Source: Trichobilharzia regenti (lineage: Eukaryota > Platyhelminthes > Trematoda > Strigeidida > Schistosomatidae). From it: a DNA stretch of 64,000 nucleotides. Positions 1 to 12,184 of the stretch are shown piece after piece (the stretch's first letter is position 1; the number at the start of each line of letters is the position of its first letter). The stretch covers positions 85,224,903 to 85,288,902 of the forward strand of contig OX235262.1 in the NCBI GenBank assembly GCA_944472135.2. Reading direction: 5' to 3'. A program made the position numbers and the translations under genes. Below the pieces are notes generated by a model. It saw only the letters and a program-made list of their open reading frames with translations, was not told the DNA's origin and did no database searches.

Positions 1-415
1 AGCTGGAGTATTGTCCATTGTTGCCTGTAGTTGTCTGTAGAATTCTTCTTTCTTTTCGAGGTCTGCGTTGTTTGTGGGTGCATAACATTGTATGATTGAC
101 ACTTTCCTTCCTTTGGAGTTGAATCTGGCGGTCATTATCCTGGACGAGACCGCCTCCCATTGCATCAGGGACCTTGTTGCCGTTGGGGAAATCATGATAG
201 CCACACCCTCGGCGTGCGTGTGGTTACCTTCTGGGTGACCGGAGTAGATCACTGACTCACCGGTTGACAATTTGGTGAGCCCGCTCCCATTCCATCTGCT
301 TTCACATATTCACAGCACTTGGATTCCGTATCTTTTCATCTCGCTTGCGATCTGGGCAGCTTTCCCTGTCTCGTACATAGTGCGGACGCTCCATGCCCCA
401 CACAGACTTTTTCTT
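1..415 (-). mobile_element. RTE-type LINE, endonuclease-domain fragment
   Basis: Read on the minus strand this encodes the start of an apurinic-type endonuclease of an RTE-like LINE. Visible pieces are VRTMYETGKAAQIASEMKR, then ESRWNGSGLTKLSTGE, YSGHPEG and IQCYAPTNN, in the order expected for this fold (ESRW holds the catalytic Glu, CYAPT the later core strand). One stop interrupts the frame at 310-312, so the copy is dead, and it runs off the left edge of the window. The enzyme would nick target DNA for target-primed reverse transcription. The RT part of this copy is not in the window. Confidence 0.8.
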
Positions 416-954
416 TTGCTGCAAAGAGGTTCATTGTGCTGAAGTTTCTTTAGCAATTTTGTTTACAGGGTGGGGTTGCTAGCCTCACGCCTGAGAAAGC
501 AATGGTTACATTAAGATAAAGTTTAGAGAGAAGCGACCTTTGGGGTTGCTCCCCTCAAAATCGGAAAATAACGGACAAAACAATCAGAACAACACCAGCA
601 AAAGGAAAACAGTTCACAGCAAAAGGGAAAAAGCGACAACAACGATACAATACAACAACATGTAATATAGTTCAGCACAATTAACTAAAATGATATCTCA
701 ACCATTGACTCACTGTCTTGGAACAACTTGAACATGTAAACCCAACAATATATACAATTATAGATATGTGTTTATGTTTAAAAATTTCACAAATCCAAAC
801 AGTTAGTTATCGGTATTATCTGTCAATAAGATTATATCCTCAGATTTAGTGTTCGAAAGGTAGATAATTGTAATAGTTTCCACAAACTCTTGGCATGAAA
901 TTTTACAGAAACGAGAGTTTTTATAAATAGGGGAAATGTAACGCAGTAGTCGAA

Positions 955-2158
955 AAGTCGCCACTCTACGGATCATCATTGAACAAAGCTTGGAATGGCA
1001 GTCACCTCGCTATCTCAACTTCATCGACTTTGAAATGGCCTTCGACAGCGTCGATCGAGAGGTCATTTGGCAACTACTTCGCTACTACGGGGTCCCATCG
1101 ACAATTATACATCTCATCCAACAGTTATACGATAATGCTGCATGCCAAGTAATCCACAATGGGAAACTTACGGAAGCCTTCGAAGTGAGGACGGGAGTGA
1201 GGCAAGGCTGTCTACTATCACCAATGATTTTCCTGATAGCAGTAGATTGGATAATGCGACAGACAACGGGAAATGACGAAACAGGCATAAAATGGACTCA
1301 CACAAAAAACTTGGAGGATCTGGACTTCGCCGATGATATATGTCTGATTTCCCACAAACTGGAAGATATGCAAGTGAAAAGCAACAAGTTGGCAGAAGAA
1401 GCATCCAGAGAAGATAGGACTTCAAGTGAACATAGATAAAACAGAGATGATGAAGATTCCTGGTCAACGTCAACAGCAACAACAGACAACAATCAGCATA
1501 AATGTGAGAAACCTGAAAGAAAAAGCCTCCTTCACTTATCTGGGAGCATACTTTCAACTTCAGGCGGACGGAACTGACGAGGATATTAAAGCAAGAATCG
1601 GAAAAGCAAGACAAGCTTTCATTACTCTCAAATCTGTGGGGAGGTCAACAGAACTCACCACCAAAACGAGTATAAGATCCGGATTTTCAACTCCAATGTG
1701 AAGTCAGTCAGTGCTACTATACGGATCAGAGACTTGCACTGCGCGTCATAAAGAGCATCTCAAACAAACTACAGACCTTCATTAACAGTTGTCTTCGCTC
1801 AATACTCAAGATCAGATGGCCGGCCAGAAGAGATCAGCAACATGGATCTCTGGCATTGAGCGAACCAACCCAGCTGTAACCGATTGTGAAACATATAGGC
1901 AGGAAGAAACGGAGGTCGATTGGAGGCCATACTCTGAGGAAACCATCAAGTGACATCACTAGGCAAGCCGTTGCTTGAGTGGAACCCAAAAGGGAAGCGG
2001 CGAGTTGGTCGTCAGTGCAAGGGTGACTTTGAGGAGGTCATGTGAAGAGGAGATGAAAGCATGTGGACAGACCTGGAGCGGGGTGAAAAAGTTGTCAGAA
2101 AACCGAAGGCAATGAAGGTGCGCAGCTGGAGCCCTATTTTCCTCTAGGAACTAAATGA
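955..2158 (+). mobile_element. RTE-type LINE, reverse transcriptase and C-terminal part, frameshifted
   Basis: The frame 990-1439 carries reverse transcriptase motifs: FIDFEMAFD (motif A, residues 11-19), VRQGCLLSP (motif B, 70-78) and FADD (catalytic motif C, 113-116). After a frameshift near 1426-1439 the frame 1426-1701 continues with the linker ending in ARIGKARQAFITLKSV. Past 1701 the family's C-terminal tail (LLYGSET-, GSGELVVSARVT-, RRSCEEEMKACGQTW-like pieces) can be followed only across further stops. The copy ends in an AT-rich tail near 2150. The 5' part (endonuclease) is absent. Frameshifts make it a pseudogene copy. Confidence 0.85.
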
Positions 2159-2214
2159 TATAATATAATAATAGCCAGAATTAACAATGTTTTATGCGTG
2201 TTTTTATGAATTAT

Positions 2215-2615
2215 GTCTAGTCATAATACAGCCAACAGATTGGAGACTTTTATCCACAGCTGTCTTCATTACAGACTAAAGATTAGACGGCTGGTCAGAA
2301 AGTAACATCAATAAGAAACTCTTTGGGAACCAAGCAACCATGAACCTCTGGCCAAAAGATGGAGATAGGCCGGATAAACAACAAAGAGACCTGTGAGTGA
2401 TCTCACCGACTAAACCCATGAGTGGAACTTAAATGGGAAATGACAAGTTTAGAACCCGTGGATCACATGAAAGACATCATGTGGGCAGGAGATGAGAGCT
2501 TGTGAACAGTCGTGGAGGCAGCTTAAAAGGACTACAGAGGACAGAATGAAAGGGAGATGTGCTGTTGGAGCCTGATGTACCATTTGGAACTCAAGGGAAA
2601 TAATAATAATGTCGC
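2215..2615 (+). mobile_element. Old RTE LINE 3' fragment
   Basis: This is a second, more decayed copy of the same C-terminal tail, directly downstream of the previous one. Pieces such as NRLETFIHSCL, IRRLVRK and CGQEMRACEQSW can still be aligned. It ends with ggaactcaagggaaataata, like the 3' end of the other RTE copies. Many stops are present. Confidence 0.65.
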
Positions 2616-2649
2616 ATGAATAATGGCTACTTGTACGCAAAGTATTTAT

Positions 2650-3735
2650 TTATTATCATTAATGTCCCTTTGGGTTCCTAGTGGAACATAGGACTTCAGC
2701 TGAACGTCTCCACTTGCCACTTTTGTCTTCCTTCTGCTGTACTTTTCACCTGCATCCATGTTAGTCCTCACTGCTTCAACTCCTATTCACACGATCTCCT
2801 CCATGTCACCCTTGCACTGACGTCCCACTCGCCGCTTCCCTTTCGGCCTGGTTCCACTCGAGCAATGGCCCGACGCGTGCGCGATGTCACCAGCGGCCTC
2901 CTCAGCCGCGAGTGTCCAATCCATCTCCACTTTCTCCTGCATATTTGTTGGTTGGCGATTGGTTCTTGTTTTGTTTGTTCCCAGCCATAGTTTCTTGTTC
3001 GTGATTCTTTCCGGCCCAGACATCTAATCTTCAGCATAGATCCAGCGAAGACAGTTGTCGGTTGATAAAGGTCTGCAATAGCCTGTTGGAAATATTCTTT
3101 GTGATACGCCCGCCAAGTTTCTGATCCGTTCCGCATAGAAGAACTGACTGACTTGACGGTTGTATTGAAAATCCGACCGAATTTTGTTGTTGATGCTGGC
3201 TGAGTGACGAAGATTTCCAGATTGTCTTCAGGTTGATGAATGTGTTTCTCGCCTTCCCGATTCTCGATTTGACATCCTCGTCCGTTCCTCCTGTAGTTGA
3301 GACAATGCTCCCTATATAAGTGAATGAAGTAACCTCTTTCAAATCCCTCCCGTTGATAGCGATTGGCGGTGGATGTTGCTGCTGTTTTTGTTGGTTGGTT
3401 ATTTTCGTAACCTCCGTCTTGTCTATGTTCACCTGGAGTCCTGTCTTCGCCAGCTGCTTCTTCGACCAGTTTGTCGGTTTTCGCTTGTAAGTCTTCGATT
3501 TTGTGACAGTGACATCAAACATAAATCATCCACGCGCGAAATCCAGGTCTTCTAGGTTCTTCACGTCGGTCGGTCCAGGATATCCCTGTCTTCTCGTTTC
3601 CCACTCACTGTCTGACGCATAATCCAGTCAGTCCACCACAATTAGGAATATCATTGGTGATAATAAGCACCCTTGTCTGACTCCTGTGTTTACTACAAAC
3701 GCCTCTCTGAGTTTTCCGTTTTAGATCTTACCATA
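2650..3735 (-). mobile_element. RTE-type LINE fragment (RT C-terminus and tail)
   Basis: This minus-strand copy runs from the end of the RT domain near 3735 to the 3' tail near 2655. Frames at 3031-3522 and 2783-3136 show SRIGKARNTFINLKTIWKSS and RKWRWIGHS, which are family C-terminal signatures. The 3' end carries the tail shared by the RTE copies, seen here in reverse as ttgggttcctagtggaacat. It closely matches the minus-strand copy at 52405-53710. Frameshifts between the frames show it is not functional. Confidence 0.8.
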
Positions 3736-4290
3736 TTCATCGCATGTGAGTAGAAACTCATGTGAAAATATGTGATTAGAAGAGATACACTCTCCGTAAA
3801 ACTCACATTATGAGTAGTTAGAAATAAAGTCCCTCGGCTCTTTTCATGCATATTGATTACTCTTCAGTGACAAAATAATCTCTTACTTCAATAACTTAAA
3901 TATTCTTATTACGATAATTACAGAACATGATTTAAGCAAATACGTATTTTCTGTAGTTTTTTCAATAGGCTTTATAATTATATAAATAAAATATTAATCA
4001 CAGACATTTGAAACCTATGTAGTCAATAGACTAAAAGATCAGACATGTGAATTAAGGAATAATAATCGAAGTCATTATATAATAATAACCAGGAAGAATT
4101 CATACTAGTGCCTATCTAATCTAGGGAATACGCCACTGTGTACATGCATATTTGTAGGAGTTTTTATTGTTAATTGTGAAACTAAGATTAAAATACACTA
4201 CTGTAGCGCAGTATGATAGTGATAATAAACATAGTGTTATGAATAAAGATAATATTTACAGCTATCCTGTGTCACCGGGACGGATAACTA
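3736..4290. other. No gene seen
   Basis: AT-rich sequence with no coding or repeat signal that I can name. Confidence 0.5.
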
Positions 4291-4294
4291 ATCT

Positions 4295-4490
4295 AAGTTG
4301 GGGAGGTGAAGGTCGTGAGAGGAAAAGGGAGTGGAAAAAACGTTTTCTGAACACAGAGATTAGTTGGAGAATTTCCTACAGCAACTGCCTCAGTTCTGCT
4401 TCGCAACCGAAGGCGTACGAACCTAGAGAAGTGAGGTGGCACTAGTAAAGTAAAGGGCAAATTTTTGTCATTCTTGTTCTCTGTATCCAT
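4295..4490 (-). mobile_element. PLE-1 C-terminal remnant
   Basis: The minus-strand frame ends in NLCVQKTFFPLPFPL. This resembles the tail LCVQKKFVQPLNF that follows the GIY-YIG domain of the PLE-1 copy at 18635-19270. Only the last part of the protein survives. Confidence 0.5.
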
Positions 4491-4499
4491 TCGGTGTGC

Positions 4500-5530
4500 C
4501 CATATGGAACTTCTGAATGACTTTATGGTTCTTTTACCCTCACCAGATTGGTTTCAAATGTTATGACTGATATTTTATTATGTAATTATAGAGCCTGATA
4601 AGAAATTACAGGAAATACGTATTTGCCTAAATTGTTTTTTTAATCTCATATTTATTGTTAAGAAAATTTAGGTCTCATATGTTAATTGAATCTATAAGAT
4701 ATGTGAGTCTAGACTAGATCTCAAATTATGATGTGCAGTGAAGAATTGACCTAACAGATCCACACTGCTTTGATCACTTTCAAGTAACTAATATCATGTG
4801 TCGATGGTGATTAAATCGTGTCAAACAGGCGTGGAACATAGGCATTTGGAAGCAAACATAGGAAAGCCTTAAATCTTGATCGCATATTTATTGACCCTTG
4901 TTAACAAGGTGTACCTTTAACTTCTAAGAAATCAGTGTCCTCTTAGAGATTCGAATCCGCAGTCGAAGACAATATCACTAATTACACCCTGTTGGAATGC
5001 AATGATTATATCGGTTCGTCACTATAAAGGAACCACTATTCTATTATTTGGTCTTTAGGACTAAATCAGTTTTATCAGTCATATCTGAGATATGGACACT
5101 TAGACAGGAAGAAGGGAAGTTCAAAAAGTTTATCTATTGATTTTCAAAACCATTTAACATTTAAAAACACTAATATTCAGCAGTATTCAGGGCTCTGTAT
5201 ACTCTTTAAAATTCATTAATGGTCATAATTTGGTGAAATTAGTGACTTTCAAGAAAGCCAAACATCTGATATCAAGGCTTGTGTTATTATTGGAGGAACA
5301 AAATAACAGATGACAATAACATAAGTATATAAAGCTCTTACATGTCCAAGCCTTAATTAAAATACACGAAATTTATGAAGCCGATAAGTACAAAATGAAA
5401 ATGACTATGAAGTAAATAACTGTATTGCACAAACTTGGAGATGATAATCCCATTGACAACAAGAATAACTTTCTTTTCACTCTTTAATATTTCTAAATGT
5501 TTGCAATAAGTTACACTTTGACCTATCGTA
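4500..5530. other. No gene seen
   Basis: AT-rich DNA. Around 4950 there is a weak B-box-like stretch on the minus strand (agattcgaatccgcag) that may be an old SINE, too decayed to call. Confidence 0.45.
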
Positions 5531-7310
5531 GACATGACCAACTCACCATATCATCAGATCGCGAAGTGGCTTACTGATATCCTTGAACCAGTAAGAAGAA
5601 ATGTGATAAAGTAAAGCCTCAGTGATACATTTGACTTCATCGATTCAGTGAAAGATATCAGCGTGATTGAAAGACAAATGCTTTCACTAGATGTCGCCTC
5701 TCTATTCACAGGCGCCCCACTGACCGAGAAAATATGTTTCATTTGTGACTAAATTGAAACCAACAACCTGGAAGTTCCTATTCCCATCAACTAACTGAAG
5801 AAACTACCTCTCAGATGTATGTTTAAAATCCAATTCAAATTCAATGAACAATTCTATGTACACAAAGCTGGTGTAGCTAGGGGGTCTCCTCTTGGTTCGC
5901 TCCTAGGTGACTGCTTCATGACGAGTCTCAAAAACAATATTCTCGATCCTCTGATAAGTCAAGTACCCCTATATAAGAGAAACGTAGATAATATGCTTGT
6001 AATTTGTGATGAAAATGTTGATTTAGAGTGTCTCCTCAAGACCTTCAACGTGGCACATCCATCAATAAAATTCACCTTAGAACGTGAATCGAACATGGTA
6101 TTTCCATTCCTCGACGTAGTACTTACCAGAAGACGATATCGCACGATCCAAAAAGCAATATATTGGAAGCCAACATGGACGGTACATTTTATCAACTTCC
6201 TTAGCTTCGTCCCGCTGGCCCGAAAGCAAAACCTGATAAGTACATAATGTTTAAGAATTCGGAAAATCTATTATGAAGACGCAATAGAGAATGAGTTAAA
6301 TTCATTACGTGAAATCTTAATACAGAACAGGTACCCACTAAGATTCATCGACAGAAACATGAAAAAACCTCCGTCGCCAAAAATCACAACTGTTTCTAAT
6401 AAAAATCTCTTCACGAACCTGGAATTTAGAGTTGACATCGAAGCAAAAACTCTTAGAAAGCGTCATTCTAAATGTCTGAAGAAGACATTTCAAGCAACCA
6501 CCTTACACATCACTTTCTCCAGCAGATAATTTATCCAGTCTAACGTAAAATATAAGATATCTGCTTTGGCCAACTCAATGTGTATTTATCAGTTTACCTG
6601 CTCGTGTGTAGCAAAGTAACTTCAATTCTGCTAACGTATTCTGTAACATTGTCTGGCTTGGTTAGCCAGAGGAGAAAATAGGAATACTAGCAGCTCCATC
6701 CTCTAACACCTTGTCATCTCTTGACATCCATCAACCCCACATGAATAATGCTTCACAGTGCTACACAGAGTCCCTCAAGATCGTACAAAAGGACTTCGAA
6801 TATGCCACCTGTACGTAACAGAATCCTTGTCTATTCAGGATCTGAAACTGGATCTCTACATTCAAAAGCACTACATAAATTCACTCGCTTTACTATGGCT
6901 AGAGTACCGCTCTTACTATAATTTTGCTTCCTCTTATGTAAGTTTACCATCATTGTTATTATTCTCATCACCCTTATTTTATTATCACTCTACTACTGTT
7001 TATTAGTAACATTACGTTTTCACACAGATTTAATATAAAAAACCTTGTCATCTTCCCACTAGTTCTTGTCCACTCTACACAATTATATTAATTAGTTATT
7101 TTGTCACCTTTATTACGTCACGCTAATTTCTGCTCCCTTTCCTAACTTACAATTAGTCACCCCTTCTAGACTACACCTCACATTACGTAGTACGTTTTCA
7201 AAGACAGATTTTACCAGTGTCTGATTGGTCTTAAGACTTCTTTTGTTATGATTGTAGAGCTTGTGAAGGTGAATCGTCGATAAAAAAATTTTCTTCGCTG
7301 TCGACGTCTT
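5530..7310 (+). mobile_element. PLE-1 Penelope-like retroelement, decayed
   Basis: Three-frame reading gives an ordered Penelope protein. SPYHQIAKWLTDILEPV comes first, then LSLDVASLFTGAPL (motif A region, canonical Asp present), AGVARGSPLGSLLGD (motif B) and VDN in place of the catalytic VDD near 5983. FPFLDVVLTRR, NRYPLRFIDRN and the start of the GIY-YIG domain (CIYQFTCSC near 6580) follow. The longest frame is 5819-6247. A tail with DLKLDLYIQKHYINSL lies at 6840-6895, followed by a pyrimidine-rich 3' region to about 7300. Several stops and the lost Asp in motif C show it is inactive. Confidence 0.8.
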
Positions 7311-7416
7311 TTCTTATGACTCACTATGAGAATTTTTCGTTCATTGAGAAAGAGTGATGGTAAAGAATAAGCTGATCGTATAGACGGTGAGTGTCGATTT
7401 CAATAATCTTGTCATG

Positions 7417-7615
7417 ATTCCATTAGGGGTAAAATTTATTATGATAAAGTTTCACAGTGTTATACAGTAATATTTACTGATGACGTTTAGAGCACGTTTT
7501 TTCGCTCATAATCATATCACTGATTAGTAAATATTACTGTGAGACTTTATCAAAATAAATTTTACCCACAATGGAATTATACTCTACCACAGTGCACAAG
7601 CTCTATTCTTATATC
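7417..7615 (-). mobile_element. Small palindromic PLE-2 derivative with 12-bp target duplication
   Basis: Two inverted arms (7422-7500 and about 7520-7575) match the ends of the large PLE-2 insertion at 26252-28000, including the terminal TGATGACGTTTAGAGCAC hairpin. The one-sided extension (actctaccacagtgcacaag) is also present at the right. There is no coding sequence. The direct repeat aatcttgtcatg flanks it at 7405-7416 and 7616-7627. This is the size and form of a non-autonomous element. Movement by PLE-2 protein is an inference. Confidence 0.8.
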
Positions 7616-7629
7616 AATCTTGTCATGGA

Positions 7630-8235
7630 TTGGATGCAGTTGTAGTGAAAGAATTTCGGCAAATTCATATGAGGAGATATTTATGCAACATTCATCGTAC
7701 TAAGTCCCTTACTGTTATCAGAAAATAACGGACGTTAATATCCTTTCTGCAATCCTGATTGGTAAACTGAACCTGTAAACGAAGACAAGTGTCAAGGAAA
7801 TCGCATCATACAACAGCTTTCCCAAGGTGGGTTGTGAAACTATATTCACTTTTCTTAAATTTCACTTCTTACGATCCTTGTATGGAATTCAAATATAGTT
7901 CTCTAAAAACCTTTATAATTTAAAATAAGATTCTTTCCTAAAAGCACATTTTTCTCATTTAGAATATGCACTACTGATTGATACGAGTAGTTGAAACGTA
8001 ATCGCATGAATCAGTAGTCATTGCTAATAAGATCTAAACCATCTAAACACTGGACGACAGTTCAGTTGATTTGTGGATGAGGTCACCAATAATGTACTAG
8101 ATTTGATTCCGGTGAAAGAACCTAATCTATTCAAACAACCCCAATTCTGGCTAGTTACTCGAGTGAACTGTGTAATTTTCAAATTCCGAATCTGATGACA
8201 TTTCTTCTCATTCTTGGAGAAAAGCAAATTTTTTT
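7630..8235. other. No gene seen
   Basis: AT-rich sequence without a recognised repeat or coding signal. Confidence 0.45.
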
Positions 8236-8385
8236 AACTATTGGTTTGTAGGGATTTGGTTGATTGGTTACAGGATTTCATCATGAGCTGACATCAGTTA
8301 GAGAACCATTGGAAAACCTGGGAGTACTGGATAGCTGTTTCATCCTAGTTTGGGACACTTCATCAGTAAGCACCCATCGGGATTC
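8236..8385 (-). mobile_element. SINE-A 3' part, inverted
   Basis: This is a minus-strand partial copy of the hammerhead SINE, from its 3' end (ttggtttgtagggatttggt in reverse) to the tRNA-like B box (gattcgaaccc). Its hammerhead segment is altered next to stem II and ends in AUC at the cleavage site. It abuts a full + strand copy and makes an inverted pair. Confidence 0.75.
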
Positions 8386-8790
8386 GAACCCAATACTTGA
8401 ATACCGATGCGATGCTCACTGGCGAACCACCCTATTCAGGTAGGTAGTTACCTGGATTCCAGTGGGAAGTCGTGACCAGTAGGATGCAGAAGCTCGGGTG
8501 TGAGGACAAATACTCTCCGAAGACATTGGCTAGCGGTTGCGCTATATCGTGAATTGGTAGAAGTTAGAATTCATGGGCTGGCCATTGGATCGGGTCCCAG
8601 TGGCTGAATGGTCAACGAGCTCGCTAGCTTTGTAACCGGAACGTCCTGCGTTCGAACCATGGTGGTGGGTTCGTACTACTGAAGAGTTCCAGACTAGGCT
8701 GACGAAACAGCTGTCCAGTACTTCCTGCAGGTTTTCCAATGGTTCTCTAACCAATGTCAGCTCATGATGAAATCCTGTAACTAAATTTTT
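8386..8790 (+). mobile_element. SINE-A, full-length SM-alpha-like SINE
   Basis: This roughly 400-bp element begins acttgaataccgatgcgatg. It carries an internal tRNA-like promoter (A box tggctgaatggt near 8601, B box gcgttcgaacc near 8649) and then a hammerhead ribozyme. It ends in ctcatgatgaaatcctgtaac. A copy at 12403-12822 is almost identical, so both moved fairly recently. The arrangement matches the published SM-alpha family of schistosomes: a Pol III SINE whose transcript cleaves itself. Confidence 0.85.
8670..8725 (+). ncRNA. Hammerhead ribozyme in SINE-A
   Basis: Core CTGAAGA is followed by stem II (gttcc...gctgac with a small bulge), then GAAAC, a minimal stem III (acag/ctgt) and the cleavage triplet GTC ending at 8715. 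Stem I is formed by GTACTA before the core and CAGTAC after the cut, with one A-C mismatch next to the core. All invariant core bases are present. The short stem III resembles hammerheads that work best as dimers. Confidence 0.75.
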
Positions 8791-8799
8791 TTAGTTTGT

Positions 8800-9330
8800 G
8801 ATTTATAATTTCATAAAATCTGTTATCTAATATTGGTTAGCGTCATAGTGCACTTACTTTCTAATTCCTTTTTATTTTTTGACTTACTAAGCTGCTTTTA
8901 AGAGCCTCTGTTAATTGACTGCTTCGAGAAATTTACAAGTAGAAGACGCCCACTTTTCAATAACCAGCAGTGATCAACTCATTACACTTACCTGTGAAGA
9001 TCTCTCACACAAAGAGCTAGTCATTGTTGCATTTAGCTTTAAGTAGACTTTTGGTTGCCATAGAAACAGCCATTTTATATAACTGACTAGTTGGTTTAGC
9101 TATTGTAATCTAACTTTTGATTACACTTCCTTTTGCTGAGAATTTTAAGCACTGTGAATTTTTTAAGTGTAAGTGACAACAGTTTCTATAAACGGTATTA
9201 TTTGATAATTCTACACTCTTTAAAGTTGAATTTACGCGGTTAAGATTTATCGTTTGTAGAACAGAAAAGAAATTGACAGAATTTCATGATATTTCAACTA
9301 TTTCAAACTACCAACGGTTGCTAAATACAT
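8800..9330. other. No gene seen
   Basis: AT-rich sequence with no recognised feature. Confidence 0.45.
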
Positions 9331-9334
9331 AAAG

Positions 9335-9690
9335 TGTGAGACGGTGGCACAGCGGTCAGGACGCTCGCTACCCATGCATATTGTTTGGGGTTCGATCCCC
9401 GGCCACGGACGAACTCCTTTACCTCGATAAGCCAGAAATAATGCTGGTAAAGAGGAAAGCTTGGGCATGAGGCTAGCAACCCCATCCTGTAAAATTAAAC
9501 ACTGATACAGAATCTTCAAGCCACTGGCTTGAAGCCCTATGTTCCATTGGGAAAGTGAAGGAAACAGTTGCTAAAGGCATGAAGATCAAGGACTTACCAG
9601 GCGTTGGCAACGTCCACCAACTCAATAAATAAATGAAATTAGAAACTACAAATAATACAGTGTGGAATCAAGCTGTAAATCAAAAAAAAA
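9335..9690 (+). mobile_element. SINE-B, with a SINE-C tail downstream
   Basis: The tRNA-like head (ggtggcacagcggtcagg as A box, ggggttcgatcccc as B box) is followed by the SINE-B body (taatgctggtaaagaggaaa) and the tail gaagccctatgttccattgg, shared with RTE 3' ends. At 9655-9690 a short tail typical of SINE-C (gtgtggaatcaagctgtaa) is attached. Confidence 0.8.
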
Positions 9691-9699
9691 TAAACAAAC

Positions 9700-10450
9700 T
9701 ATACATTGCAGTTAAAGGTAGCGTCTACTTGTAGTTAGCTAGAAATGAACTCTGAAAGTATGAAAAAAGATAATAAAAATTAAGACTACAGAGAAACTAG
9801 TAATTATGTAGGCAGAGAAATAAAAAAAGACTCGGTGAAGTATATTCACTCTATGGTTTAAAAAAGTAGACTATATTACAAGACACACGTGGGTAGGATA
9901 TTTTCCACTACAACATTGCAAATATGTCTGGGCCTCCTTTTTACAGACTATAATAATAATAACTTCTGTTAAACAAACTACATATTAATTTTCTTCCATA
10001 TTAATTAGTAAAAAGTATTCGAGGAGGAGATTCAACTTAAACACCGAATTGTGGTGAGAAATCAAACTTCATTTGACCTTGAGAAAGGAATAAATGATTA
10101 ATTTAAAGAAACAGTTATTCTGAAATCGAGAAGGCTCTACTTCACATGATCTCCTTTCATTATTCATTCACCAAACAGCAGTTAATCAGTCCTTTCTTTG
10201 ATAGCTTTTGGTATTTCTCTTCACAATGCTTTGAGCTTTAAGTCTTCACTACTATTATGATTATGTCATAATAAATGAAATATATCATATTCTTTTATTC
10301 TCTAAGGCGCCAAGAAATTGCCAATTTTCATTTCACTGACGTTTCTTTCCTCATCTGTCATAAAAATATTTGAAACTTAAAATTTAATTTAGTCAAAGGT
10401 TGGAATGTATCCTTCCAAACTGGTAGGAATTCTTGTTTACCACCGACTTA
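9700..10450. other. No gene seen
   Basis: AT-rich sequence with no recognised feature. Confidence 0.45.
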
Positions 10451-10454
10451 AAAG

Positions 10455-10650
10455 ACGAATCCGCGTTGTTGGTTCGGCGGTAGAAAGCTCACCAACCACG
10501 TACGTGGCTGATGTAATCCTAAATCATGCCTGGTCATTGATTAACCCGGTTAAGAGGGAAGTTTTGGCTTTCGGCCAATGATCTCACCACATTAAACAAC
10601 ACTGTTAACATTGAAACTTTAAAGCTCAAGCTTGAAGCTCTACGCTCTAG
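10455..10650 (+). mobile_element. SINE-B, decayed
   Basis: The outline of SINE-B is still readable (gttggttcggcggtagaaagctcaccaacc, 'aagctcaagcttgaagctct'), but the B box and tail are degenerate. Confidence 0.5.
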
Positions 10651-10654
10651 TCAG

Positions 10655-11435
10655 AACGCGCAGCAATTGTAAAAAGAGATAATTTTGGGATTTTGATTGT
10701 TACCGTTTCAGTCTGTTTTCTGCAGTCATTTTTATCTGGCTCAACGGTTGGCCATAGGTTTTCATTAAATCATCCCAAATGTCTTAAAGCAGTCCACTAA
10801 GTGGCCAGTATAAAACATATGGAAGGAAATGGATCTTCAGATAATTCTTGCTTATAATTCACCAAATTACAAAGAGAAACGTCCTGTAACACTCTGGCTA
10901 TACTGTCTACTTATATATCCAGTATAACTAGTTCCACAAGAGCGGCCGAAATGATAAATATACAAGCATACCAAAATTCACATAGCTTATCATTCCTTTG
11001 AGTCAATATCAATTGGTGACAAGGGATCAACTAAAAGAAGTTTTGCTGCTTAAAATAAGCAACTTATCGTTCCCGTCAGGCACGTGAACAAAACTTCACT
11101 TGATACATTACCTTTGAAATTTCAAATTCTGCGGAATTATTGATCATCCTTTTTTATCTGTTTCTTCATAAAAACTCCTTTTCCAACTAGTTCTAAGTTT
11201 AGGGATGATAGTTATTCCATTGAAGGTGTCACTATGAATGTCAACATAAGTGTATATTCTATCAACACGTCACATTATTAATTTGATCACCTTTTATGCA
11301 ACATAAAGTATTCAGAAATTTGAATGAACTAACTATCATCTGTTGTAAATTAGGAAACATTATTTAGTGAGAGCAGTCACTTCTTGTAGTACTGGAATCG
11401 TAAAACAACCAACTCCCTGAAATAGTTTCCCCCCT
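10655..11435. other. No gene seen
   Basis: AT-rich sequence with no recognised feature. Confidence 0.45.
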
Positions 11436-11439
11436 AGGA

Positions 11440-11720
11440 TGATTAATCGGCTAGAAGGAAATCATTTGATTTCAGGTTGATTTCGCATTTCCTGATGACT
11501 GATTGTTTTGAACTGAAATGTTTGGTCTTTGTTGACATGTTGGCTTCTAGTACGGACGTCTTGATGGTGTCGTGGCCCACTGTTTGAAAAGAGGTATGCA
11601 GGGTTCGGATATCAGTAGGAACACCATCACCCACTAGGAATGCAGGTATATCCATCTGGTGATTCCTGAATAGGATTAAAATGTGCATCCTGGATTCCAC
11701 CACTAGTCAACACCAGTCGA
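11440..11720 (-). repeat. Repeat R, unclassified
   Basis: In reverse this reads gtggaatccaggatgcacat, then tagtgggtgatggtgttcct. Related stretches lie at 30770-30915 (-) and 46180-46350 (+), so it is a dispersed repeat. A 86-codon frame crosses it, but that frame is not kept in the other copies and I do not call it coding. The class is unknown. Confidence 0.55.
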
Positions 11721-11729
11721 GTTAACTAG

Positions 11730-12180
11730 ATTAAAATCAAACTACAGATTTTTGAGATAATCCCCAATTTCCAGTATTAAATTCTCTAACCCGTGTATGC
11801 GTCAGTTTAACTTCTTCACTCATTAAAAAAAAAATAATTAAAATATTTACTTTTTATTACAGGGATTTCCTTCCTAATTTTGTATGAATCTACCGTAGAA
11901 AGTCACACTGCCATCGATTTTCTATTATTTTAATTAATCTATCTTTTTCGCTTCCAAGATTGCTCTGTCTTGCACCATTCGTGCGTTGAATTTTGAAGAT
12001 GGTCCACGCAGAGTTATCTAAGTTACTCGCTTCCTGTCCCATCTAAGCTATCGATCCTCGTATGTTTGGGCTTTTAACTTAAAGTCGTCAACTCATGTTG
12101 TACCTTTCCTACTACTGAGAAATTTCATAAGTGTGAGTTAATGACAATTCCTATAAGAACAGATAATACTGATGTTTAGC
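11730..12180. other. No gene seen
   Basis: AT-rich sequence with no recognised feature. Confidence 0.45.
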
Positions 12181-12184
12181 AATC

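Noticed and set aside
8542..8754. Minus-strand protein shared with 12552-12794
   Set aside because: It is identical in both places because both are antisense readings of SINE-A.
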